From contig OV121084.1 in the NCBI GenBank assembly GCA_921293015.1, positions 50,379,864-50,443,863 on the forward strand: 64,000 nucleotides of DNA, read 5' to 3'. The notes below the pieces were generated by a model, which was not told where the DNA came from, made no database searches, and saw only the letters and a program-made list of their open reading frames with translations. The position numbers were made by a program, and so were the translations under genes. Origin of the DNA: Phorcus lineatus. Taxonomy: Eukaryota > Mollusca > Gastropoda > Trochida > Trochidae. Below, one piece after another: positions 28,800-39,171 of this stretch (position 1 is the stretch's first letter; each line of letters begins with the position of its first letter).

Positions 28800-29758
28800 A
28801 CGTTGGTACAAATGTTGTATGATACTTTCAGAATTCTTTGTTTTGATATTGGGCAAATAGTAATGTTTTTTGTGACTTTACGATATGACCGCCTTCATTA
28901 TTATTATAACGTATGATGCCTTTTTCGATAGATATTTTAATTTTCTTTCATTTGAATATAGATACAAGGTGGTACAAATATTACTCTAAGAAGTTGTTTA
29001 TCATTATTTTCACACAGTAACCCCTTTTCTGACTTTACCGCCTCTATGTATTATGACGTAAGATATCTTTTACGATAGATATTTAAATTATATTTCATTT
29101 GATTATAGATACAAGGTGGTACAAACCTTTCTTGATACTCTCAGAATTTGTTATTCGAACAGGAGCAACACAACTAAAATATAGGCTACACATTAACGCC
29201 TTTTCTGACTTTACAGTACGACCGACTCTATGTATTATGAAGTATGATACCTCATACGACAGTTTGTAAATTATCTTTCCTTTGAGTAAGAGTACAAGGT
29301 GGTACAAACATTCCTTGATACTGTAAAAAGTTGTTATTTGAACAAGATTAACACAACTAAAATATGGGCGACATAGTAACGCCTTTTCTGACTTTACGGT
29401 ACGACCGCCTATATGTACTATGACGTATGATACCTTTTTCGATAGATATTTTAATTATCTTTCATTTGATTATAGATACAAGGTGGTACAAATATTTTTT
29501 TTATACTCTTAGAAGTTGTTTATCATTATTTTTTTTACACGGTAACGTTTTTTCTGACTTTACGGTAATACAACCTCTATGTATGGTGACGTAATCTATA
29601 TCTCATTGGATAGATAACTATATTATCTTTCATTTGAGTATGCGTTCAAGGTGGTACAGACATTTCTTGGTACCCTCAGAAGTATTTTTCGAATAAGTAA
29701 ATGGAAAAGTTGAATATCGAATAAGGAATAAGGAATAAGTAACCGACTTCACACTGCC
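28800..29758 (-). repeat. Right terminal repeat array of the MULE (inverted, about five to six monomers)
   Basis: The same monomer as in the left array, in reverse orientation: TGACTTTACGGTA, CCTCTATGTAT, ATCTTTCATTTGA, CAAGGTGGTACAAA, then TGATACTC. It ends with the inverted unique terminal segment at 29690-29758. Confidence 0.85.
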
Positions 29759-32700
29759 GGACAATATAAACACAATAACGCTTCTCATCTTATTTTTCCT
29801 ACATGTTTAGTCACAAGATAACCTTCAATAAACTCTTAATGGATTTACTTTAATAGTTTTGTTTATGTGTTATTAAAATGCCCATATGTTTTGAGACATC
29901 TCCTTAAAAGCCTATTCATATTGGAGTCGAAACAAATCTTCGATCGGCATTCTAGAATAAGAGGAAATAACAGATGTAAGTATTGTTATTTATTTCCTTT
30001 TACATCCTTGACGATTCATGCAAATTTGTTCTCAAGCAGGTAATATACGAAAGGACAAGGGCGAGATTATTTGACGGTATGTGAATTCAATACACAGGGA
30101 TGATCAGGCTTTCATTGTTAAAAGTAAATATTTAGTTTCTAGATAAATATTGTTCGTAAGGGAAACAAATGATTGTCTTAAACAACTGAATGGTGCTAAT
30201 AAATTAATATCATACAAGAAAAACTTTCACAATCTGTCTTGAAATTTTAGACTAAGTTAGTTCTACAAGCTTCTTGTTGAAATAGGAGGTTGCCAATTCT
30301 CTCACAACGTATTATCTCAGTCTCTGCTAAATGAATGAAAATAGCTGTAAGTACAAACCAATTCTCTCCCCACAGAGGTAGCTCCGTCTTAATACGAAGG
30401 TTTGACGGGCTTCCGGCAGTTTTCCCTTTCGGCGCAATATTGCAAATTAACTACATGGCAATATTTCAGCCAATGAAAACACTAAATGCATGAATAATAT
30501 ATTTGTTGTCACATAGGCCTATGCAATGATGAGGTCGCAAAATGAAGCGTGGTGTTCTGTAAAGAAGAATCAAAGTGCAAGTAGCATATTAGAATAAAGT
30601 TAAGCTTTTGGAAAGCTTACGGAAATAACGATTTGAATGAAAATTTTAGAAACAGCGTCGCTGATTGCACAACTAACTTTGATTGCATTCAATCAGCATT
30701 CTACATTTCTAGATCAAGAAACATTTATATTAAGACAGCGGTTGTATAGGAATTGATGACGGAGCTACCTCTGTTGGGAGAGAATGCCCACAACGGTAGC
30801 TCCATCATAATTTTCTTTGGGAATTGATGACGTGGGGAGAGAATTGGTTTGTACAGTACAGCTGTTTTTATTCATTCAGCAGATACTGTTTGATTGAGCA
30901 GCAACAAATCTCCGCACTTTGAACTGTAATATAAGTTTTTCATTAGAGGACAGTTAAAAAGGTATTTGGCGAGTTGTTTTTCAAAAATAATCTATTTCAT
31001 ATAGAAAAAAACCCAATGTGTGTGTGTGTGTGTGTCGTTGTTAAGCTTAGTAGTTTATCAAAATTGCATTTGTAAAATATAACTTTGAAAACATTATGTC
31101 TGTCTTAGTTATTTCTGACCTAGAATTTCTTTATCAGGCCGATTGTCACTCTTCGATTTGTATTAACTACATGTAGTATCGACTCGAGATTCAGTGTGAG
31201 AACAGACGAGTCGTAACAACTTTGACAAGTTCACACCGAGCTGAAAGAGAGTTGCGAGAAATAGAAACTGTCCTATTTTTAGCGATGGGTCGTTCGGAAT
31301 TGCCATGGAATGAGTTCACCCCCTTGTAAACGTAAAAGCGAAGATAACTTAAGAGCCATTTAGTAAAGCCCAAACGGAATTATATTAAGTATTCTTTTGT
31401 ATTTCATTTACAATTACAATGACTTGCATAGAATAATAAATTATATGCATTTGAATTACTTACAAAGACATACACCTAAGTCACCCATAACGTACCACCA
31501 GCTAGATTTTTCGCTGTTGATATAGAGTGTCTCATAAGGGTTAACTTCTTTTCAATTTTGTACAAACATTCTTACAAAAAGTGGACATTTTCGCATCAAT
31601 TCTGAGAAGACTTAAAGACTATTCTTCTTCAAGTTCCTGCAAAAGAGAATTTGGGTTTTCTTTTCAATTTCATTTGCCAAATGAAGTGCAGTTATAGCGA
31701 GCGACTCATCTTCATTTTATGACGCCAATTCACAATAATAGCACGAGATTATCGCGAGATTCAAAGTCGTATCAACTCATTTATATACGATTTTTAATCT
31801 ACATGTAGTTTATTTTTACTGATAACTTTATTTTACGATAACTGTAATGTTGCAGTCTTATCTTGCTATTGAGATGAAACGATGTGAGGATATGTTGATT
31901 TTGGTATTTTGTATAAACGGTTTCAAATGTTCTATTCTTGAAAACATACCAAAAATGTTATTTGATGTATGAATAAGCAAATAAATGTAATGATTGATAC
32001 ATATTTATACAGCCTTTAAGAGAGCTGCCAGTGATAAGATCTGTTTGATTAAATACTGTTTCGCCCGTTTACGTTTGATATGGCTCGACCTTATAGCTGC
32101 TGCGTTTTAGAGTAGAACATTATTTTGCAGAGCTTTTCGTCCTTCAATCCACGAAGAGTTACCTCCCTTGGTATATAACGCTCAATGAATATTTCCGCTT
32201 GCAAGTTCAGTCTGGTTTCGCTTATAGAAGTATAGAGGTGAGTGCATACGGTATGTTAGTGTTTAGACAAAGTAAAGGTTACGAATAGTTACACTATCGA
32301 GTGCCATTCGTTTTCGCTAATAAATAGTATACTTTGAACATCCTGTAGTCTTGGTCACGTCGTTTCTATTGTTGATACATTTCTGTATTGTGAAAGGGTC
32401 TATGCATTCATATACGACAACGCAGAGATTAAAAACGAAAAATGTCACCGACTTGAATAGTATTAATCTCATATTGATACATAACATATTCAAGAATTTT
32501 AACATCTGCAGGCCAGGGAGTGGATCTGTTACTTTGTACAGAGCGATCCAAACGATTTCACTTTCATTGTACTTGGAGAAGTTTTAAACTATGTATTAAG
32601 ATGTTCATTGTCCAGTCTTACTATTTTGGTTTCATTTATTTCATTAAAACTCTTCAATAAACCTTACAATCGTCAGTTTATTCCTTAAATCTAAAATCCC

Positions 32701-34260
32701 TTTGACCATCAGCTGTACGACAGTAATATAATGTTAACCCACTAAATAACATGAATTGGCAACTGGGCCAATACAAAATTAACTGGGCCAATGCAACTTT
32801 GGGCATGCGCAGACACACAAATAGTGACAGATCGAAGATATCGCTTCACATATTTTCATCAGGTATGTAACTTCAATACGCTCATTGATGATTTGACTCG
32901 GATTGAATTGAGTTCATAGCTTCAGTGCCAATAAGACATCACGAGGGTATTTTATAAAAGTGTTATTCATTGAGTATTTCAATTGTGACCGACTAATCGG
33001 TAGACCCTCGGGTTGTTGCATTAGAAAGAGACGAAGGCCCTTGAACTTGAAATTCGGCCCATATAGAAATAAATAATAACATCAAAATATACAAAAAAAA
33101 ACGTTATGAAGAAGCCCCTATTTGGAAATTGAAGTACGATGATCTGTTTTTTTAATTGATAAATTAAATTAATTGACCACTCCTGATACATTAATAACAA
33201 TTACTTATCTATAAACCTATTCATTAAAAAAGATACCTTACGCAAAATTATTGAAAATATGATGAATTGAACTGAATTGTGACTAGAATGTTTTATTCAT
33301 TAAGAGGACTTTAGACTGTGTATATTGTAGGCCTAAAGAAATTTTTAAAAACCAAGTTTACATTTTAAATGATGAGAATCTTAAATAACGTTGTGTTTGT
33401 ATGTGAATACACGAAATGAACTTATGCGATAGACAACCTCTCGAATTATGAATATATCTTCTAACAATCACTTTGATTTACTGCAAATGAATAACATGAC
33501 TAGTTGTTAATCACTTTTAAGAGAATTTGTATAGAAAAATAGAAATTAAGATTTTTAAAAATTTGACCCCCTGCCAAAAGTGTTAGATTGCGTTAAAGTA
33601 CAACAGATCTCGACTTTTGTACTGAAAATTCAACAGTATTTGTTTCCTTTCGCAGTTCCACGATGCCTTAATTACTTCCCGATTAACATGATATTTGCAC
33701 TAAGATTCGCAGGTATGTGAACAAACATCCGTATGCAGCTGTAGATATCCTTCCAGGTGTCACTAAATTTGAATTCTGATTGGAAATGTTATTTTATCAA
33801 AATTTCAAACACGATTTTGGACTGTATAATTTTATGATAAGCCGGTGCTGTTAAGTCTAAGATTAAAACATTGTCCTTGCTGTGCTTTGCCTGTTGATTT
33901 GTTTACTCAGTTTCATCGAATGTCCTTTTGTCCTATTTCGAGGTCATTGGTTAACTTACGGCTGGTAACAGTTTCTTGATGTTTCAGTTGATGTTGGTTC
34001 ACTTATGTTTACATTGGTCTTTCTATCTTTGCCTACGTGCCTTCCACTGATTTAACCCTGCATTTTTCATTCAAAAGGTTTTGTGATTACCTTCCATGTC
34101 CTATCACATTCAGGGTAATATTAAAATGAAAAAGTATTGTATGTATTGTTTCATTACTGTGCTGTGGATGTAAGGTGGGTGGGTTGTGTTATTTGATGCT
34201 GCGGTAAAACGGTGATTTTAGATATTAGTATATGTGGATGCTGTATTGGTTTATTGAGGT
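29759..34260. other. Intergenic region between the MULE and the Penelope element
   Basis: No gene recognised. It contains the inverted-repeat element at 30318-30888, a short (GT)n run near 31018-31034, and a segment at about 33660-33770 that resembles 51880-51980 in the receptor gene (shared block TATTTGCACTA(A/C)GATTC and GTATGCAGCTGTA), hence a dispersed repeat. Confidence 0.5.
30318..30888. mobile_element. MITE-like inverted-repeat element, 571 bp
   Basis: The terminal inverted repeats run for about 70 bp. The left contains CAAACCAATTCTCTCCCCAC and GAGGTAGCTCCGTC, and the right holds their complements. On the right the GTAGCTCC(G/A)TC box and the TCTCTCC box each occur twice, so that end is partly duplicated. 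There is no transposase. No clear target-site duplication was found, so the superfamily is open. Confidence 0.7.
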
Positions 34261-34312
34261 AATTTTGACGTCACGTTTCTGTGACGTTACAGCAATACAC
34301 TGACTGTGACGT

Positions 34313-34313
34313 C

Positions 34314-34353
<40 letters not shown>
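34313..34353. repeat. (TA)n microsatellite at the left Penelope end
   Basis: About 40 bp of alternating TA between a TGACGTCA palindrome and the first hammerhead motif. Confidence 0.9.
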
Positions 34354-34354
<1 letters not shown>

Positions 34355-34399
34355 GAAAAATTCACAAACACTACTCTCAGGTATATATGAGTTTAAAGT

Positions 34400-34439
34400 C
34401 TAACCTGAAGAAGCCATCATGGCAGAAAGCACTTGTTAG
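34400..34439 (+). ncRNA. Hammerhead ribozyme motif at the 5' Penelope terminal repeat
   Basis: Stem I CTAAC (34400-34404) pairs with GTTAG (34435-34439). The core is CTGAAGA (any base is allowed at the fifth position), stem II is GCC/GGC around ATCAT, then GAA, then stem III AGCACT (two base pairs with a CA loop), then T as the cleavage-site base. Type I topology. One A-A mismatch closes stem II, so activity may be reduced. Confidence 0.6.
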
Positions 34440-34542
34440 CAAATGTGAATGTGAATATGTACCTAATTCTACAATAACATTATTATATATATATATATAT
34501 AGATGTAAAAGTTAAATGTTCATGGTTTATGTATCAACGAAA

Positions 34543-35717
34543 ATGGCGCCAACTTACGCCACACTTGTGCTAGGATACCTAGAAGAGTTATTATACGTAA
34601 AGTTGGCCAAAAGTTTGGCGTTGAAATCGAAAACGAATTAAAAAAAAGTTGGAAAAGATTTCTGGATGACTGTTTTATATTATGGACACAAGGTAATGAT
34701 TCCTTGAAAGACCTACATAATATACTTCAAAATTTACATCCAAGTCTATCATTCACAATGGAAGATAGTACCGAAAAGTTAGCATTCTTAGATGTAATGG
34801 TAACTTTAAAATCAGGAAATATAGAAACTGATATCTATTACAAACCTACAGATTCCAAACAGTATTTAGACTATAGGTCCTGCCATCCGCGCCATATTAA
34901 AAATAGCATTCCATATTCCCTAGCCCGTAGAATATGTACCATAGTATCAGACCCGAATAATCTAAACTTGAGGTTGAAAGAATTAGAGAGATTATTAAAA
35001 GCCAGAGGGTACCCTGATAACATCATTTTGGATGCTATAACAAAGGCCCGTTCCTTTAACCGGGAAGATCTTCTAAAACAAAGACAACAGGAAAACAATT
35101 CGGCAGCCCTACCTATTGTTACTACATTTAACCCCTGCAATCCAAATATCTATCCAAATGTGAAAAACTATGTACAGGCGCTAGACGCATGTCCAAAACT
35201 AAAGCACGCTCTAAAAGATACTAAAATGATAAACAGTAAACGGCAGAGCAAAAACCTGAAACAACTGTTATCTAAAGCGTGCTTTAAAGATCAAAAACCT
35301 GAATTAGGTGGAAGTATCACAAAATGTAATAGGCCGAATTGCGGCACTTGTACACACATTTTAGAGTTAAATTCATTCACCTTTAGGAATAATTCAAAAT
35401 TCAAAATAATGGAAAACATGTCTTGCGCCTCCAGAAATCTAATATATGTAATAACATGCGCTGGTTGTTGCGAAGAGTATATTGGTCAAACGGGGGATAC
35501 ATTAAGGGCGAGAGTCCGAGTGCATAAACAACAGATAAAAACACCAAATTATAGATGTATTCCCCTGAGCGCACATATAGATGGATGCGCAAAGAATTAC
35601 AATCCCCAGTTCACAATCTGTCCTATTTACAAAATGCGCACAGATAATGAAGAGCTGAGGAAAATTAAAGAACGATTCTTTATTGATGGATATACCCCGA
35701 AATTGAATTGTAACTAA
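34543..35717 (+). pseudogene. Penelope-like reverse transcriptase (C-terminal part) plus GIY-YIG endonuclease
   Basis: The first piece, in another frame (34543-34600), reads MAPTYATLVLGYLEE, a reverse transcriptase palm segment. After a frameshift near 34600 one frame runs to the stop at 35717. It contains the catalytic RFLDDCFILW at 34656-34685, FLDVMV, YYKPTDSKQYL and the thumb (IPYSLARRICTI, LLKARGYP). A cysteine-rich linker (KCNRPNCGTCTH) is followed by a GIY-YIG endonuclease with LIYVITCAGCCEEYIGQT, an R-bearing helix (LRARVRVHK) and a conserved late Glu (EELRKIKERFF). The gene symbol is unknown. The fingers domain is missing, so the copy is 5'-truncated and cannot be autonomous. Confidence 0.9.
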
Positions 35718-35833
35718 TATTAAATCATGTTGACGTCGCATTTACTATACATATTTTAGTGGTATGCATATGACGTCATGAATTACGTCCCTTGCCATTG
35801 TTAACGCTATACTATTAGCAACACAATGTATAA

Positions 35834-35874
35834 GTTACCCTGATGATCACTATGTTGTGAAACCGGTTGGTAAT
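35834..35874 (+). ncRNA. Hammerhead ribozyme motif at the 3' Penelope terminal repeat
   Basis: Stem I GTTACC pairs with GGTAAT (one G-T wobble). The core is CTGATGA (35840-35846), then a decayed stem II region (35847-35858), GAA (35859-35861), self-complementary stem III ACCGGT and the cleavage-site T (35868). More pairing outside (ATAAGTT with AACTTAT) supports stem I. Stem II pairs poorly, so activity is uncertain. Confidence 0.6.
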
Positions 35875-35915
35875 GAACTTATATGAAGACCAATCTTCAG
35901 TTTGTTATTTTTAAA

Positions 35916-35918
<3 letters not shown>

Positions 35919-35951
<33 letters not shown>
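35919..35951. repeat. (TA)n microsatellite between opposed Penelope ends
   Basis: About 33 bp of alternating TA at the junction between the + strand terminal repeat and the inverted terminal piece. Confidence 0.9.
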
Positions 35952-35953
<2 letters not shown>

Positions 35954-35986
35954 AAACACATTTGTTGAAGAAAACCAAGATGATTT

Positions 35987-36027
35987 ATTCACAAGTACTT
36001 TCGACCATAAGGTCTCATCAGGTGAAT
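35987..36027 (-). ncRNA. Complete minimal hammerhead ribozyme (type I)
   Basis: On the minus strand all elements are present without mismatch. Stem I is ATTCAC with GTGAAT (6 bp), the core is CTGATGA, stem II is GACC/GGTC closing a TTAT loop, then GAA, then stem III as the self-complementary AGTACT, then T at the cleavage position. This is the minimal Penelope type whose two-base-pair stem III is thought to work best as a dimer. It is the best-preserved of the four hammerheads in this window. Confidence 0.85.
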
Positions 36028-36080
36028 GACGTTGAGTCGGTTATGACGTCATGATTAACAATTATGACGTCACAATACAT

Positions 36081-36084
<4 letters not shown>

Positions 36085-36144
<60 letters not shown>
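36085..36144. repeat. (TA)n microsatellite upstream of methyltransferase copy 4
   Basis: About 60 bp of alternating TA directly after the inverted Penelope end and about 390 bp upstream of the TATA box of copy 4. Confidence 0.9.
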
Positions 36145-36146
<2 letters not shown>

Positions 36147-36536
36147 CCCAGACTCTTCTTCGCGTTCCTGCTATGTTGCAATGCATTTAGTTTCATGTCA
36201 ACATTTAAGTCACTGTCTTCCTCTAAACAAGGTCTTTTTGAAGCATACATTAGGTCTCCACGAATGCTGTGCACGCTACCAAATGTAATTTTGCCACAGT
36301 CCTTATTAAAATCTATTGACTGATTACGTGTCTCTGAAGCGGAATTTCGGAAATAAGGGGAAGAAAGGTCTCTTTAAATTTTCCTTCTACAGTAAAGCAA
36401 CAAAACTGTAAGTATATAAGATTGAGGTAGATGGAACGTTTACTCAAACTCTGTATGAAAAGTGAAGGAATGTGCCAACAACTGTTGAAATGACCGGTCT
36501 TCTTGACAATTGGGAACTGTCATTTTTAGACGACCA

Positions 36537-36569
36537 TATAAAAGAGAAGTCCTCGATATGTATCCAAGG
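36537..36569 (+). promoter_or_regulatory. Core promoter of methyltransferase copy 4
   Basis: TATAAAAG (36537-36544) is followed by ATGTATCCAAGG (36558-36569), a 12-mer shared with the promoter region of copy 2. Transcription would start near 36567. The ATG at 36694 is preceded by a possible acceptor (TTTTTCAG, 36671-36678), so a short leader intron is possible. Confidence 0.55.
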
Positions 36570-36693
36570 AAGACCGAGCTTCAGATCAGTTGACTATTTG
36601 TAGGCATTGCAGAATGCTGTGTTTAAAGGTGTTGCCTTTATGCAGAAATGTCGGGATTGTGCTCCAACTGTTTTTCAGGTAAAGAACATTGAG

Positions 36694-39171
36694 ATGGATC
36701 CAAAGGAATACGGAGAGATGGTCCACAACTACGCAGCTTCCGGTGCTGTGGCAGTCTCAATTTCTCTCGCAAAGGATGTCGGGATACTGGACGTCCTGTA
36801 CAAAGCAGACGAACCTCTGACATCGCAGCAGATTGCAGATAAAGGAAGCTTGAAAGAAAGGTAAAAAGAATCTTTTCGTCAAGTGACGAACTTAGGCAGA
36901 CATTTCGTTTTTAAATGTTAAATATTAAAAAGTTGACAGTTTGGGCACCGATTACATAGTTTTACATATTGTTAAATGACCTATTAGGCACTACCAACCC
37001 ATGTTTGTCTTTGTATATGCTTTAAATAATTTTCAAAAAAGGATATTCCTTATACAGCTGCTCTTAACCCTTGTGACGCCTAAAAAGTATTCAAAATATC
37101 CTTACCCTGAAAAGTAAAGAGAAAGAGCATTAGAATTTGAATTAGAATATCAATGACAATTAGTTCCATCAAAAATGTATCTTTACATGAGATAAATCGA
37201 TAATGAATCCAGTGAAATTTGTAATGAATATTTTCCTTTTGATCAAGATATGTGAGGGAGGTGATTGGTGCTTTGGTAACTGGGGGCGTGGTTCAAGTTG
37301 ACGAATCATCGACTAAGTTTCAAATCAAACATGATCTGAAGCCAGTCCTGAAAGCGGCTGCTACTCTTACAGGAATGCCCGTTTACTTCGGACAAAAGTA
37401 CAATGCCATAAAAGAATGCTTCTCTAAAGACGGTCCTTCAGGTTTGTTCAAAATGTTGAGTTCAACATCGACAAATGCATTATCACAAATTAAATTTTTA
37501 AGAACAGTCTTGGTGTTATCAGATAATCTTGTTACGGAATTTTATTTGCAATCGATAATCCGTGAGCTCAAAAGAAGTTTATAGACATGATCATATCCCT
37601 CTCCTACAAATATTTTTCAACGATAAGATTATCGGCTTTTGGGGAAATTTTTTTTCTTACTATCCCTTTGAAATGATAAATCAAATTTCAATGGTCAAAC
37701 GATGATGTCATAAATCCGTGCATGTATACTTTAAACCCTTTCGTCAAATCACCGTAATCAATCATAATTGAAATTATGAACAAAAAAATCGCCCACACCG
37801 TCTCTATCCCCTACCCTTTCACGTTATCAATCAAATAAACGGTATTCATAATTAGGTGTCGTTTTTTGAGAAAATTATAAATCACCATTACCCATAGCCG
37901 TTTAAATGAAATCTAACGTTTAATAACGTTTTGAAAATAAGGGTTTAAAACGCAAATTTGGGACTATAATTTTTCGAATATATCATCATACTAAAACTTT
38001 CCTCTGCTGACGTACATGTAGTGTACTTCACCATATAAACTAATTGTCCTTGACACACAAAAAAACATGTCTACCCTTGCTGATTGTCCGTACATGTACA
38101 GGTCTGTAGTCTGCACACAGCGGAGACAGAAAATTATATCAGGGTTGTTTGCCTTTTAAATATTACGTTTACGTTGTATATTTTTTCAACTGAATAACAT
38201 ACATATGGTTTAGGTGTTCCCATATCTGAGAACCCTGAGTTCTACACGAAAATTCTGGACGAACTCCGGACCCAGTCTCAAGACAGTCTGATTGACAACG
38301 ACGTACTCCGTACATATCAACCATTGAAGGAAAAACTGAGTAAGGGGGATATAGTCCAATAAGAATTTGCACGTAATGTTAACGCGAAACTGCTCTTTAT
38401 AATCTTGAAACTGCATAATGGATATTTCAGGTTAATTTGTCGGAGAGTACAATCATTTAAGTTTTTCTCTACTATTCGTATTTCTACTTGAATCTTATGA
38501 GTAACCTCTTATCCCAACTTCACAGGTATTAAGATCGTTTCATTTGATAGTTAGCTTATGATATATCGTTTATATATATTTATACAGGATCTGGTATAGA
38601 CGTCCTTGAAATCGGCAGTGCTACTGGAGCAGTTCTTCTAAACCTTGGAAAACGTTTTCCAGAGTCAAGCTTCACAGGAACAGATGTTGTGAAATCTGGA
38701 CTAGAAATTGGTACCAAGAGAGCAGCGGATAGAGGCATAAAAAATGGCAAATTTGTACTTTTGAACGTGTGCAATGTACCAGCAGCTCCGACAAAGCAAT
38801 ACGATTTGATCTTGGCTCAGGACGTGATCCACGACCTGCCACGCCCACAAGACGCCTTGGAAGGAGTATTCAGATTGCTAAAACCAGGAGGCATCTTCAC
38901 TATGATTGATCCGTATCTGGACGGCAAGATGGCGGACCATGTTGGCAAAATAGGCACCAGCTTTTTCTACACTTCCGGCACTTTCGTATGTGTTCCTGAC
39001 AGTTTCCAAGAAGAAGAGTCATTGGCTCTAGGACCATGCTCCGACCCCAACGCTGCAAAGCAAAGATTGATTGATGCAGGATTTATTATGTTGAACACTG
39101 CGCGGGGTACAGGGAACCCTATGGAATATGTATTTGTGTGTCAGAAGCCGGATGAGAGTCAACGTAATTGA
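36694..39171 (+). CDS. SAM-dependent methyltransferase, Rv2258c-like, copy 4 (four coding exons, 356 aa)
   Basis: Exons 36694-36860, 37248-37441, 38214-38339 and 38588-39171 join in phase to 1071 nt (356 aa). The winged helix begins MDPKEYGEMVHNYAASGAVA and continues with LAKDVGILDVLYKADEPLTS and VREVIGALVTGGVVQVDESS. The linker contains VYFGQKYNAIKECFSKDG. The Rossmann domain has LEIGSATGAVLLNL, FTGTDVVKS, DVIHDLPRP, LKPGGIFTMID, FVCVPDSFQ and LGPCSD; the CW of GPCW in the other copies is CS here. The C-terminus is a few residues longer. Copy 4 lacks the extra intron of copy 2 and, as the most distant complete copy, shows the unsplit state is ancestral. The ATG is supported by identical exon length (167 nt) in copies 2 and 3. 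The substrate is unknown. Confidence 0.9.

Larger units (their letters stand above)
21737..29758. mobile_element. Foldback-type Mutator-like element, 8.02 kb, with array-type terminal inverted repeats
   Basis: The ends are inverted copies: the left begins GGCAGTGTGAAGTTGG and the right, read inward on the minus strand, begins GGCAGTGTGAAGTCGG. The similarity runs on through about 1 kb of tandem ~160-185-bp repeats on each side. The flanking nonamers GCACAATGT (21728-21736) and GGACAATAT (29759-29767) agree at 7 of 9 positions, as expected for an aged 9-bp target-site duplication of a Mutator-like element. The interior holds minisatellites, a nested inverted-repeat unit with a MULE transposase catalytic domain, and an unidentified frame. 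The element separates methyltransferase copies 3 and 4. It is diverged and probably inactive. Confidence 0.75.
34266..36072 (+). mobile_element. 5'-truncated Penelope-like retroelement with ribozyme-bearing ends
   Basis: Order from left to right: TGACGTCA boxes (34266-34273, 34307-34314), (TA)n, hammerhead motif (+, 34400-34439), short (TA)n, truncated reverse transcriptase joined to a GIY-YIG endonuclease (to 35717), TGACGTCA (35771-35778), hammerhead (+, 35834-35874), and (TA)n. An inverted terminal piece follows, with hammerhead (-, 35987-36027), TGACGTCA (36044-36051, 36065-36072) and another (TA)n. Penelope-like elements typically have terminal repeats with hammerhead motifs and complex, partly inverted insertions; this matches. 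Confidence 0.85.

Noticed and set aside
32840..32880. Further hammerhead candidate (CTGATGA on the minus strand near 32862)
   Set aside because: No stem II pairing before the next GAA and no stem I partner.
36607..36693. Upstream in-frame extension of methyltransferase copy 4
   Set aside because: It starts at a non-ATG codon, has a possible 3' splice site in it and no counterpart in copies 2 and 3; it is more likely 5'UTR.
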